Shown here one piece after another: positions 7,607 through 15,273 of a stretch of 64,000 bases of DNA. Source of the DNA: Planotetraspora kaengkrachanensis (GTDB lineage Bacteria > Actinomycetota > Actinomycetes > Streptosporangiales > Streptosporangiaceae); the NCBI RefSeq assembly GCF_016862895.1, contig NZ_BONV01000005.1, positions 248,001 to 312,000 of the forward strand. Direction: 5' to 3'. The position numbers were made by a program, and so were the translations under genes. The notes under the pieces are model-generated. The model was given only the letters and a program-made list of their open reading frames with translations, had not been told where the DNA came from and did not search any database. Every line of letters starts with the position of its first letter. Within the stretch, counting starts at the first letter, position 1.

Positions 7607-8128
7607 CTACCCATGCTGATCGCCGACCGTGCGCCGTCCGGCGACTCGGCGTTCCACCATCAGGTCCTCGACGGCTCTAGGGATGGTGGTTTCGAAGTCC
7701 AGCAGCTTCGCCCAGTCCGGCTCAACGGTGATGAGGACCATCTGGTCGTACAGGGACCGCACCCCCTGCTCCCAGCCCGCGAAGTGCTCGGCCGGGACCA
7801 CCTTCCTGGACGCTTCGACGTACGAATCCGGCACCCCGTCAACCAACTCGACCCGTGCCGCGCCACGGATCAGCAGCACCCGTGGCGGCCACTCGTCCTG
7901 GGTGTCGATGGTGAGGGCCACCCTCGGATTCCGCCGCAGCGCCCGAACCTTCGCCGATTTCGGCACGGTGGCCATGACCACCTGCTCGCCGGTCCACCAA
8001 AACCCGATCGGAATCGCCCGCGGCGCACCGTCGACGCCGACGTAGGCCAGCCGCGCGGGGATCGACGACCCCAGCAACTTTCGCGATATCGGCTTGGCCA
8101 GCACCTCGGCGACGTCTCGGCGATCCAT
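7607..8128 (-). CDS. Pyridoxamine 5'-phosphate oxidase-like (split-barrel flavin-binding) protein
   Basis: The 173-residue product has the PNPOx-like split beta-barrel: ARLAYVGVDGAPRAIPIGFW, VMATVPKSAKVRALRRNPRV and ALTIDTQDEW, which line the flavin or F420 site in this superfamily. Actinomycete members often use F420 or FMN, or bind heme; the cofactor here is not determined. ATG 8128 is chosen because GAGGGAG lies 7 bases upstream; the frame continues to 8206. It stands alone, and a 50-bp tandem repeat lies upstream. Confidence 0.85.
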   Translation of the reverse strand: MDRRDVAEVLAKPISRKLLGSSIPARLAYVGVDGAPRAIPIGFWWTGEQVVMATVPKSAKVRALRRNPRVALTIDTQDEWPPRVLLIRGAARVELVDGVPDSYVEASRKVVPAEHFAGWEQGVRSLYDQMVLITVEPDWAKLLDFETTIPRAVEDLMVERRVAGRRTVGDQHG

Positions 8129-8270
8129 GTCCATCTCCCTCGTCGGTTGACACGCCCACTCGGCGCGTTCATGAGTTGGACGGAGCCGCCCGCGCGTTCT
8201 CGACATGTTCCGGTATCCGTGCGGAGGACTTCGGAGTCACCGAAGGGTGGACTGCAGGGGCGGCGCGACC

Positions 8271-8393
8271 GCATCCGGTTTCGCGCGGACGGGAGGATGC
8301 GGTCTTGCGCGGTCCGGGAGGCATCCGGTTTCGCGCGGACGGGAGGATGCGGTCTTGCGCGGCGCTTGAGGCATCCGGTTTCTGACGGGCGGG
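8271..8393. repeat. 50-bp tandem repeat, two full copies and one partial
   Basis: Copy 1 spans 8271-8320 and copy 2 spans 8321-8370. Their first 42 bases are identical and the last 8 differ; a third copy runs from 8371 for about 11 bases before diverging. Each copy carries GCATCC and GGATGC as a small inverted repeat. It lies between the flavoprotein gene (stop at 8397) and the start of the PPOX gene. Confidence 0.9.
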
Positions 8394-8396
8394 ACC

Positions 8397-9449
8397 TTAG
8401 AAGCCGTGCCGGCGGTCGCCCAGCACGATCGCGCTGACCTCGCGTTCCATCGCCGCGGAGAAGGGCGACCTGCGGGTGGCCACGGCCCGGCGCGTGTCCT
8501 CGGCGACCAGGTCGGCGTTGATCGCCGCGGCGGCCCGCACGCCCGCGGCGGCGGCGCCGACGACCTGCTCCATCAGGTTGGCCACGTTGCCCGCCACCCA
8601 CACCCCGGGCACGTCGGTCGCCCCTGAGGGATCGGCGGCGATGTAACTGCCGATCACATGACCGCCTGCCTCCTGGTCGGTCGGCTTGAGCCCCAGCCCG
8701 CCGAGGATCTCGGCTCTGGCGGTGAAACGCGGGGTCGTCGCCAGGGCGCTGCGGGGGACCACCCTGCCGTCCGCCAGCCGTACGCCGGCGAGCCTGCCGT
8801 CCGCGGCTTCCAGCCCGGTCACCGGTCCGTCCACCACCGCGATGCCGCGGGCGGCCAGTTGCTCCCGTTCGTCCTCGGTCGGGGTGGGCGCCGTGTGCAG
8901 GAAGAGGGTCACGTCCTCGCTCCACTGCCGCCACAACAGCGCCTGGTGCACCGCCAGCGGACCGGTGCCGAGGACGCCGATCGGCTGGTCGCGCACCTCC
9001 CAGCCGTGGCAGTACGGGCAGTGGAGCACGTCGCGTCCCCACAGCTCCGCGAGCCCCGGCACGTCGGGCAGCTCGTCGACCAGGCCGGTGGTCACCAGCA
9101 GCCGGTCCGCCGCCACCCTGGATCCGTCTTCGAGCGTGAGGAGGAAGCCTCCGGCGTCCCGGCGTTCAGCCGTCGCCACGCGGCCCGTCACGATCTCACC
9201 GCCGTAGCCGATCACCTCGGCGCGGCCGGACGCGAGCAGTTGCGCGGGCGGCATCCCGTCGCGCGACAGGTAGCCGTGCACCTGGGCGGCGGGCGCGTTG
9301 CGCGGCCGCCCGTCGTCGATCACCAGCACCGAGCGACGTGCCCGCGCCAGGGTCAGGGCCCCGCTGAGGCCGGCTGCTCCCCCGCCGACGACCACGACGT
9401 CATGGCGCCGTGGCGTACCGGTGCGGGGGGCGTTTTCTTCTGGGGTCAT
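8397..9449 (-). CDS. Thioredoxin-reductase-like NAD(P)/FAD oxidoreductase
   Basis: The 350-residue flavoprotein opens with an FAD Rossmann motif, VVVGGGAAGLSG (residues ~19-30), has a redox-active CPYC pair at Cys144/Cys147 followed by HGWE, and a second nucleotide-binding stretch GVLGTGPLA. The N-terminal GGGAAG loop and CxxC position resemble bacterial thioredoxin reductase, but the C-terminal FAD motif is altered (GVWVAGNVAN), as in actinobacterial TrxR-like enzymes that may not use thioredoxin. GGAGGT sits 9 bases before the ATG. No thioredoxin gene is adjacent. Confidence 0.88.
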   Translation of the reverse strand: MTPEENAPRTGTPRRHDVVVVGGGAAGLSGALTLARARRSVLVIDDGRPRNAPAAQVHGYLSRDGMPPAQLLASGRAEVIGYGGEIVTGRVATAERRDAGGFLLTLEDGSRVAADRLLVTTGLVDELPDVPGLAELWGRDVLHCPYCHGWEVRDQPIGVLGTGPLAVHQALLWRQWSEDVTLFLHTAPTPTEDEREQLAARGIAVVDGPVTGLEAADGRLAGVRLADGRVVPRSALATTPRFTARAEILGGLGLKPTDQEAGGHVIGSYIAADPSGATDVPGVWVAGNVANLMEQVVGAAAAGVRAAAAINADLVAEDTRRAVATRRSPFSAAMEREVSAIVLGDRRHGF

Positions 9450-9540
9450 GAGTGGTACCTCCGTTCGTCAGCCGAAATGCTCGGCCCTCACGAACCCCCC
9501 TGACAAAATTTGTTGCCACCTCAGCAACTCCCCCCTTGGC

Positions 9541-9961
9541 GTGATCATGCACGGATTCGGAGAAGGGCTCGGCGACCTGCGCGTATCCGTCCCGTGATCA
9601 TGCACGGACTCGCGCCACCCCTCGCCGACCTCCCCCTCCCCTTGGCGTGATCATGCTCGGATTCGGAGAAGGGCCTGCCGACGTGCGCGTATCCGTCCCG
9701 TGATCATGCATGGACTCGCGCCACCCCTCGCCGACCTGCGCTCTTCGAGTTCATGATCATGCAGGCACTCGTCGCCGATACCCGCCCATCGATCACCGGC
9801 CTGCGACAGGCCCCTCGTACGGCGAACAGGCCGCCTGGCGAGCGTGCATGATCACCAGAGGCGTCTTCCCAGGCCCGGGCATCATTCAACGAACTTGCGC
9901 ATGATCACGAACCGGGAATGCCCAGGCCGGCAGGGCCTCCACCGAATCCGTGCATGATCAC
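9541..9961. repeat. Array of eight 53-bp repeat units, five forward and three inverted
   Basis: The core TGATCATGCA (one or two mismatches in some copies) begins at 9542, 9595, 9648, 9701 and 9754, exactly 53 bp apart. Its reverse complement lies at 9845-9854, 9898-9907 and 9951-9960, again 53 bp apart. The forward and inverted groups meet tail to tail near 9804, so the whole stretch is tiled by 53-bp units. Most units share CGGATTCG or CGGACTCG after the core, and a CCTG block around unit position 36. Units 1+2 and 3+4 are near copies, giving a 106-bp higher-order duplication. No gene is seen here. Confidence 0.92.
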
Positions 9962-9971
9962 GCGCAAGGGA

Positions 9972-10045
9972 TGGTGCCATGGTGGTGTCATGATGGCGCC
10001 ATTGAGGGCTATCAATGACGCCATCGGTGTGTCATCATGACGTCA
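9972..10045. promoter_or_regulatory. Phased TGRYGYCA operator array
   Basis: Six octamers close to TGRYGYCA begin at 9972, 9983, 9994, 10016, 10027 (GTGTGTCA) and 10038. The steps are 11 bp, with one 22-bp gap. A 14-bp inverted repeat with one mismatch (9992-10005 and 10012-10025) is embedded. The last copy overlaps the ATG of the ribbon-helix-helix gene. This arrangement is typical of operators bound side by side by RHH dimers, so autoregulation is likely. Confidence 0.7.
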
Positions 10046-10578
10046 TGGACCTCACGCCCTACGTCGACAACCTCCGGCACGAGCTCGCGGTCGCCGCGGC
10101 GGCGGGCGGCGACGACGCCCGCGCCCTGGCCGAGCGGCTCACCGCACCTCTGGAGTCCGCCGTCCGGCTCACGCTGCTCGGCGCCCTGACCGCCGCCATG
10201 GACCAGGTGACCCGTGATCTGGCGCCGGGCTCGGTCGACGTACGGCTGCGCGGTCTCGACCCCGAGTTCGTGGTGACGCAGCCGCCGTCGCAGGAGCCGC
10301 ACATGAGATCCGGAGAGTACGACGGCGCGCCTGTCAGTGCGCGGCCCATCGTCCCTCCCGCTCCCGCGGACGGCGACGACGGCACGGCCGCCCGGATCAA
10401 CTTCCGCCTCCCCGCTCATCTCAAGGCCCGCGTCGAAGACGCCGCAGGACAGGAAGGGCTCTCGGTCAACGCCTGGCTGGTGCGGGCCGTCGCCACCGCG
10501 CTGGAGCCCGGTGAGGGCGCTCCTCCGGCCGGGCGGAACCGCAGAGGTCACCAGAGCTACACAGGCTGGGTCCGCTGA
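10045..10578 (+). CDS. HicB-like ribbon-helix-helix protein
   Basis: The C-terminal third has a ribbon-helix-helix fold of the HicB/CopG type: RINFRLPAHLKARVEDAAGQ then GLSVNAWLVRAVATAL. The N-terminal ~90 residues are an alpha-helical region (LTPYVDNLRHELAVAA, DDARALAERLTAPLESAVR) that probably mediates oligomerisation. No HicA toxin gene is adjacent, so a plain regulator is more likely than an antitoxin. The ATG at 10045 lacks a ribosome-binding site and lies inside the repeated operator, suggesting a leaderless transcript. The DUF4097 gene follows 74 bases downstream, then an ABC exporter. Confidence 0.82.
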   Translation: MDLTPYVDNLRHELAVAAAAGGDDARALAERLTAPLESAVRLTLLGALTAAMDQVTRDLAPGSVDVRLRGLDPEFVVTQPPSQEPHMRSGEYDGAPVSARPIVPPAPADGDDGTAARINFRLPAHLKARVEDAAGQEGLSVNAWLVRAVATALEPGEGAPPAGRNRRGHQSYTGWVR

Positions 10579-10652
10579 CCGGTACCCGCCACTAGTCATC
10601 CACCCGCTCCACCAGCGGGAACGCACACCACAGTCATGAGGACGGCACCGCC

Positions 10653-11489
10653 ATGCCCATTTTCGACACCCCCGAACCGATCTCCGTCATCCTCGAGTTC
10701 GATATCGGATCCGCCCGGATCGTGGCCGGCGACCGCACCGACACGGTCGTCGAGGTGCTGCCGACCGACGGCGCCAACGACGACGACGTGCGGGCCGCGC
10801 AGCAGACCAAGGTCACCTGCTCGGGAGGCACCCTGCTGGTCAAGGGGCCGAGGAAGCGCTCACTGTTCGGCATGAGCGGCTCGCTCGACATCAGTGTCGA
10901 GGTGCCCGCGGGCTCGGACGTGCGGGGCACCGCCGCTTTGGCCGACTTCGTCTGCGACGGTCGTCTCGGCGATTGCAGGATCAAGACCGCGGTCGGCGAC
11001 ATCCAGGTCGACCAGGCGAAGACCGCACACCTGAAGACCGACCACGGAGAGGTCCGCGTCGACCGCGTGGCGGGCGACGCCGAGATCGCCGGGGTGGGCA
11101 GGATCGACGTCGGCGGCATCGGCGGCAGAGCGACGCTCAAGAACTCCAACGGCGAGACCACGGTCGGCGAGGTCGCGGGCGAGTTGGAGGCCACCTCGTC
11201 CAACGGCCGGGTCAACGTCGGCGTCGCGCGCGCCGGAGTCGAGGTCAGGGCCGCCAGCGGGGGCATCCGGGTCGGCGAGGTGGCACGCGGCCGGGTCATG
11301 CTGCAGACCGCGCTCGGCGACGTCGAGGTCGGCATCCGTGAGTCCACCGCCGCCTGGCTCGACGTGAACACCCGCATCGGCCGGGTGCGCAACTCTCTCG
11401 GCCCCTCCGAAGGGCCCGAGGCGTCCGACGAGACCGTCGAGATCCGCGCCCGCACGGGGCTCGGCGACATCGTGATCCGCCGCTCCTGA
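10653..11489 (+). CDS. DUF4097 family beta-strand repeat protein
   Basis: This 278-residue protein consists of repeated short strands with G-[DEN]-[IV] patterns (GDIQVDQAKT, GEVRVDRVAG, NGETTVGEVAG, NGRVNVGVARAG, GDVEVGI), the hallmark of the DUF4097 right-handed beta-helix family. No signal peptide or membrane segment is seen, so it is probably cytoplasmic. In other bacteria such domains occur with SHOCT and envelope-stress proteins. It lies between the RHH gene and the ABC exporter and is probably cotranscribed with them. Its molecular role is unknown. Confidence 0.88.
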   Translation: MPIFDTPEPISVILEFDIGSARIVAGDRTDTVVEVLPTDGANDDDVRAAQQTKVTCSGGTLLVKGPRKRSLFGMSGSLDISVEVPAGSDVRGTAALADFVCDGRLGDCRIKTAVGDIQVDQAKTAHLKTDHGEVRVDRVAGDAEIAGVGRIDVGGIGGRATLKNSNGETTVGEVAGELEATSSNGRVNVGVARAGVEVRAASGGIRVGEVARGRVMLQTALGDVEVGIRESTAAWLDVNTRIGRVRNSLGPSEGPEASDETVEIRARTGLGDIVIRRS

Positions 11490-11588
11490 TCGCACCCACC
11501 GCAGAGCGCTCCCGACCCGAACGTCACCGAACCCCACCGGCGCAGCAGCACGCTCTGACCCGCCCACGCAGAAAGGCACGCGATCTCC

Positions 11589-12575
11589 ATGACTCCATCC
11601 ACGGCGACCGCCGTCGCATCGGCGATCACCACCACCGGGTTGTCCAAGTCCTTCGGTGACAAGGTGGTGCTCGCCGGCATCGACCTGCGCATCCCCGAAG
11701 GCTCGATCTTCGCCCTGCTCGGGCCCAACGGCGCGGGCAAGACGACCACCGTGCAGATCCTGTCCACCCTCATCTCCGCCGACGCGGGCACGGCGTACGT
11801 CGCGGGGCACGACCTGACCCGCGAGCCCGGGGCCGTGCGCGCCGCGATCGGCGTGACCGGCCAGTTCTCGGCGGTGGACGGCCTGCTCACCGCCCAGGAG
11901 AACATGATCCTCATGGCGGACCTCAACCATCTGAACCGCGCCGAAGGCCGCCGTCGCGCCGCCGGCCTGCTGGACCGCTTCGAACTGACGGAGGCGGCCG
12001 CCAAGCCCGTGTCCACCCTCTCCGGCGGCATGCGGCGCAAGCTCGACCTCGCGATGACGCTGATGGGCGATCCGCGCATCATCTTCCTCGACGAGCCGAC
12101 CACCGGGCTCGACCCGCGCAGCCGGCGAACCATGTGGCAGATCATCCGGGGGCTCGCCGCCGACGGTGTCACGATCTTCCTGACGACGCAGTACCTGGAC
12201 GAGGCCGACCAATTGGCCGACCGCATCGCCGTCCTCGACCACGGAAAGCTGGTAGCGGAAGGCACGCCGGAAGAGCTGAAGCGCCGCATCCCCGGCGGCC
12301 ACATCCGCCTCCAGTTCGCCGACGCCGACGCACTCGAATCAGCCGCCGCCCTGTTCGGCTCCGTGACCCGCGACGACGAGGCGCTCACCTTGAACGTCCC
12401 CGGCGACGGCGGCGTCCCCGCCCTGCGCTCCGTCCTCGACACCCTCGACCGCGCGTCGATCAAGGCGGAGGCGCTCACGGTGCACACGCCCGATCTCGAC
12501 GACGTGTTCCTCACCCTGACCGGCAGGTCCCGTTCCGGCGACGACGCCGGCTCCCCGAAGGAGAGCACCCGATGA
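11589..12575 (+). CDS. ABC transporter ATP-binding protein (DrrA type)
   Basis: Walker A GPNGAGKT (residues 45-52), signature LSGGM (144-148) and Walker B IIFLDE (164-169), followed by TTGLDPRSR, define the ATPase. The 328-residue length with a C-terminal extension (residues ~230-320) is that of DrrA-like subunits for drug, lipid or polyketide export. It overlaps the permease gene by ATGA and is cotranscribed. The substrate cannot be read from sequence. The linkage with an RHH regulator and DUF4097 protein suggests export in an envelope-stress or antibiotic response. Confidence 0.95.
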   Translation: MTPSTATAVASAITTTGLSKSFGDKVVLAGIDLRIPEGSIFALLGPNGAGKTTTVQILSTLISADAGTAYVAGHDLTREPGAVRAAIGVTGQFSAVDGLLTAQENMILMADLNHLNRAEGRRRAAGLLDRFELTEAAAKPVSTLSGGMRRKLDLAMTLMGDPRIIFLDEPTTGLDPRSRRTMWQIIRGLAADGVTIFLTTQYLDEADQLADRIAVLDHGKLVAEGTPEELKRRIPGGHIRLQFADADALESAAALFGSVTRDDEALTLNVPGDGGVPALRSVLDTLDRASIKAEALTVHTPDLDDVFLTLTGRSRSGDDAGSPKESTR

Positions 12576-13363
12576 CCAGCCTGTCCTACGCCGTCGGCGA
12601 CTCCATGACGATGTTGCGGCGCAACCTGAAGCACGCCCAGCGCTACCCGGGGCTCACGTTGTCGGTCGCCGCGACGCCCGTCGTGATCCTTCTTCTGTTC
12701 AACTACGTCTTCGGCGGTGCCCTGACCGCCGGAATCAGCGGCATGTCCGCCGGAGGCGGGAAGTACATCGACTACATCACCCCCGGGATGATCCTGTTGA
12801 CCGCGACCGCCGGCGCCCTGGTCACCGCGGTCAGCGTCTGCGTCGACATGACCGAGGGCATCGTCAACCGGTTCCGCACAATGGCGATCTCCCGGGCGTC
12901 CTTCCTGACCGGGCATGTGGTCGGCAGTGTGATCCAGACGATGGCCAGCATCGTGCTCGTCATCGGCGTCGCGCTGCTCATGGGGTTCAGGCCCACCGCC
13001 ACCTTCCTCGAGTGGGTCGCCGCCGTCGGCGTCCTCACGCTGCTCACCGTGGCGCTCACCTGGCTGGCGGCGGGAATCGGGCTGGTGGCCAAGAGTCCCG
13101 AGTCCGCCAGCAACATCCCCCTTCCGCTGCAGTTCCTCCCCTTCATCGGCAGCGCCATCGTCCCCACGGAGTCCATGCCCACCGGGATGCGCTGGTTCGC
13201 GGAGTACCAGCCCTTCACGCCGATCATCGAGACGCTGCGGGGCCTGCTGCTCGGCACCCCGGTCGGCGACAGCGCGATCATCGCCCTGGCCTGGTGCGCC
13301 GGGCTCAGCCTGGTCGGCTATGTGTGGGCGCGGACCACGTTCAACCGCGACGCCAACCGCTGA
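12572..13363 (+). CDS. ABC transporter permease (DrrB/ABC-2 type)
   Basis: The 263-residue protein has six predicted membrane helices (ILLLFNYVFGG, MILLTATAGALVTAV, VLVIGVALLMG, VLTLLTVALTWLAAG and others) and the ABC-2 region FRTMAISRASFLTGHVVG that contacts the ATPase. ATG 12572 overlaps the TGA of the ATPase gene, so translation is coupled. Together they form a complete ABC-2 exporter. The motif QPFTPIIETLRGLLLG near the C terminus is typical of DrrB proteins. Confidence 0.94.
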   Translation: MTSLSYAVGDSMTMLRRNLKHAQRYPGLTLSVAATPVVILLLFNYVFGGALTAGISGMSAGGGKYIDYITPGMILLTATAGALVTAVSVCVDMTEGIVNRFRTMAISRASFLTGHVVGSVIQTMASIVLVIGVALLMGFRPTATFLEWVAAVGVLTLLTVALTWLAAGIGLVAKSPESASNIPLPLQFLPFIGSAIVPTESMPTGMRWFAEYQPFTPIIETLRGLLLGTPVGDSAIIALAWCAGLSLVGYVWARTTFNRDANR

Positions 13364-13403
13364 AACACCCGAGATCCGAAATCTTCGCCGGCTACGGCTT
13401 GCC

Positions 13404-13432
13404 CGATAGTCAATCTATCGGTATATATCGAT
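13404..13432. promoter_or_regulatory. AT-rich dyads in front of the membrane protein gene
   Basis: CGATAG-TCAAT-CTATCG (13404-13420) is a perfect dyad and runs into GTATATATCGAT (13421-13432). The AT-rich GTATATATC core resembles operators of PadR-family regulators, but no padR gene is adjacent. The GTG start of the next gene is 29 bases further on. Confidence 0.45.
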
Positions 13433-13461
13433 CACATGATCCGATTGACACGGGAGCTCAC

Positions 13462-14406
13462 GTGACCACGCTCGAGCGGCGTTACAGGAAGCTGATGGCG
13501 TGGTATCCGAAGGAGCACCGCACCCGGCACGAGGCGGAGATGATCACGGTCCTGCTCGCGGGGGCGACCCCCGGGCAGGAGCGGCCGACCCTCCGCGAGA
13601 TGTCCGACCTGATGCGGGGAGGCCTGTCGATCAGGCTGGGCCGTGCGGCCGCGGCCGTCTCGCCGAGCTCGCGCCGGCACTGGCATGACGCCGTCGGCGT
13701 CGCGGCGCTCGTCGCACCGGCCGCGCTCTTCCTCGCCACCCTGATCCGGCCCGCGGGATACGCCTGGCGGCACAGTTTCGACGCCGCACTGCAAACGCTC
13801 CCGTACGCGCTGCCGTACGGCCTGATCGTGTTGCTGGTCTGCCTCAGGCGCAGAACGGCCGCCGTGGCCTGCGCCTGGGCCTGGACCTTGTTCACCGGGT
13901 TGATGGCGCTCAAGCAGCACGCGGACATGTTCGCCGAGTACGGCACGTCCTGGACGGCCGCCGACGTCGGGATGGGCGTGCTGCGCGCCGGGATGTGCGC
14001 CGCCATGCTGACCTTCGCGCCCTCGCCAGGACCGCCGCCCCTGAGTGACCGCTCGCCCGGGCCGGCCTCCCTGTACGGCCGGCGGCTGCTGGGCTGGTCG
14101 GTCGCCGTGTTCGCCACCACTGTCGCCGGCCTGCAGATCTCGAGCGGCTCAGGGAGTCCCCTCCCCGTTCTCGTGCCGGTTCTGGTCGTCACCACGGCCG
14201 CTGTGAAGACGCTGCGCTCGCCCGTCGGACGTCGCGCGATCGTCACCCTGCTGCCACTCCTGTGCGCGTGCTTTCCGCCGCCGTGGCTCGGGGATCCGGC
14301 CCGGCTGACGACGCTGACCGTGCTCTCGGCCGCGGTGCTGACCGTCGCCGCATGGCTGGCGAGGACCGAAGGCAGGGACCAGCTCAGGCCCGCGGACTTG
14401 CAGTGA
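13462..14406 (+). CDS. Membrane protein with a PadR-partner-type N terminus
   Basis: The 314-residue product begins with the soluble stretch TTLERRYRKLMAWYPKEHR, which is common in actinobacterial membrane proteins encoded just downstream of PadR regulators. About eight hydrophobic helices follow (ALVAPAALFLATLI, LPYGLIVLLVCL, LPVLVPVLVVTTAAV, LTVLSAAVLTVAAWLA). The function is unknown. GTG 13462 has GGGAG 5 bases upstream; an open frame continues back into the permease gene but is not coding there. The expected padR partner is missing. Confidence 0.8.
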   Translation: MTTLERRYRKLMAWYPKEHRTRHEAEMITVLLAGATPGQERPTLREMSDLMRGGLSIRLGRAAAAVSPSSRRHWHDAVGVAALVAPAALFLATLIRPAGYAWRHSFDAALQTLPYALPYGLIVLLVCLRRRTAAVACAWAWTLFTGLMALKQHADMFAEYGTSWTAADVGMGVLRAGMCAAMLTFAPSPGPPPLSDRSPGPASLYGRRLLGWSVAVFATTVAGLQISSGSGSPLPVLVPVLVVTTAAVKTLRSPVGRRAIVTLLPLLCACFPPPWLGDPARLTTLTVLSAAVLTVAAWLARTEGRDQLRPADLQ

Positions 14407-14429
14407 CCACTGTGGGCGCTTGAGCGGAA

Positions 14430-14459
14430 GGAGGGGCCACTCGTCCGAGTGGCCCCTCC
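14430..14459. terminator. Strong hairpin after the membrane protein gene
   Basis: GGAGGGGCCACTCG (14430-14443) pairs perfectly with 14446-14459, and AGCG/CGCT extend the base. It lies 24 bases after the stop at 14406, between convergent genes. It is likely an intrinsic terminator without a U-tract. Confidence 0.75.
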
Positions 14460-14531
14460 GCTGCGCGCCGGTGCGCGGCTAGACTTTCGGGTCGGCAGTT
14501 CAACCGTGCTCTGCTGTAGCGGACGCGGCCT

Positions 14532-14557
14532 CGGGAGGGTGTTCCAGCACCCTCCCG
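14532..14557. terminator. Second hairpin facing the SHOCT operon
   Basis: CGGGAGGGTG (14532-14541) pairs with CACCCTCCCG (14548-14557) over a 6-base loop; a smaller CCGTCC/GGACGG stem follows at 14563-14578. Both lie just beyond the leftward SHOCT gene, whose stop is at 14582, so they probably terminate that operon. Confidence 0.65.
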
Positions 14558-14581
14558 GGGGTCCGTCCAACCGGACGGCGC

Positions 14582-15004
14582 CTACTCGCAGTAGACACGC
14601 ACTTTGGCATCGAGCTGGTCGACCTCCACGGTCATCTCGTCGAGGTGCTCCACGAGCGCCTCGAGGTGTTCGGGCTTGAGCTGCGTCAGGTCGAACGGCA
14701 CGCCCGCCTTGTTCAGTTCGGCGTTGGCCTTGACCAGTGCCTGCGGCGGGATCAGGGCCGCCAGCCGTACGCCGGCCCGCAGGAGCTGCAGCGGCACCCG
14801 CACGTTGACCCGTGTCGGCTCGTCGTTCTCGAGGGCGTCCACCTCCACCCGCAGGTACTTCGCCTTGCCCTTCGGCCGGGTGTCGAGGCTCGACGCCGCC
14901 GGCGGCTGGTCCCGCTCGAGCGCGGAGATGAGCTGCTCCGCCTCCTCTGGGGTGATCTTGCCCTCGGCCAGCATGTCGAGGATGTCCTTGCGCTGTTCGT
15001 TCAT
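14582..15004 (-). CDS. SHOCT-like domain protein
   Basis: Residues 3-32 (ILDMLAEGKITPEEAEQLIS) are a SHOCT-like/YvlB N-terminal helix pair. The middle and C-terminal parts are polar with short strands (YLRVEVDALE, RVNVRVPLQLL, MTVEVDQLDAKVRVYCE). Related proteins in Bacillus (YvlB) join such a helical domain to DUF4097; here the DUF4097 protein is encoded separately 3 kb away. ATG 15004 is preferred, with AGAGG 6 bases upstream. It is the last gene of the DUF2089-membrane-SHOCT operon. Confidence 0.82.
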   Translation of the reverse strand: MNEQRKDILDMLAEGKITPEEAEQLISALERDQPPAASSLDTRPKGKAKYLRVEVDALENDEPTRVNVRVPLQLLRAGVRLAALIPPQALVKANAELNKAGVPFDLTQLKPEHLEALVEHLDEMTVEVDQLDAKVRVYCE

Positions 15005-15015
15005 CGGAACCTCTC

Positions 15016-15273
15016 TCATCGGATGGTTACGAGCACAGCCGTACGGCCCTGCTCGATGTCGACCCGGGTGCCGGGCGACGCGGAGACGATGCGCCAGCCG
15101 GTGCCGAGTGCCCGCACCACACTGACGCGGTACAGGAGGCAGGCAACGGCCACCCCCACTACGGCCAGGACCGCGACCGGTGAGAACACGACCACCACGG
15201 GGAGCACCGGGACCCAGATCCGGATGGGACGACCGTCCGGGCGCTTAACCCTCACGGTCACCAGCTGCGGCAT
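15016..15273 (-). CDS. Small membrane protein of the DUF2089 operon
   Basis: This 85-residue protein has one or two membrane helices (VLPVVVVFSPVAVLAVVGVA, 20 residues, plus VACLLY) flanked by short charged segments. Its ATG shares its A with the TGA of the DUF2089 gene, and the SHOCT gene starts 12 bases beyond its stop, so the three genes are translated as a unit. No family is recognised. It may anchor the SHOCT protein at the membrane, by analogy with the YvlA-D group. Confidence 0.75.
   Translation of the reverse strand: MPQLVTVRVKRPDGRPIRIWVPVLPVVVVFSPVAVLAVVGVAVACLLYRVSVVRALGTGWRIVSASPGTRVDIEQGRTAVLVTIR

Noticed and set aside
9710-9904. Small protein genes inside the 53-bp repeat array
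   Set aside because: Frames are generated by the repeat itself (VIMHG/VHDH patterns) with no ribosome-binding site or family.
9541-9961. CRISPR array
   Set aside because: Conserved part of each unit is short, spacers are similar to one another, orientation switches mid-array, and no cas genes are near.
10045-10578. HicAB toxin-antitoxin system
   Set aside because: Only a HicB-like RHH protein is present; no HicA double-stranded RNA-binding toxin lies on either side.
10634-12916. A 760-codon open frame on the minus strand across the DUF4097 and ABC genes
   Set aside because: It is a shadow of the GC-rich plus-strand genes, with low-complexity Ser/Arg/Pro composition and no family match.
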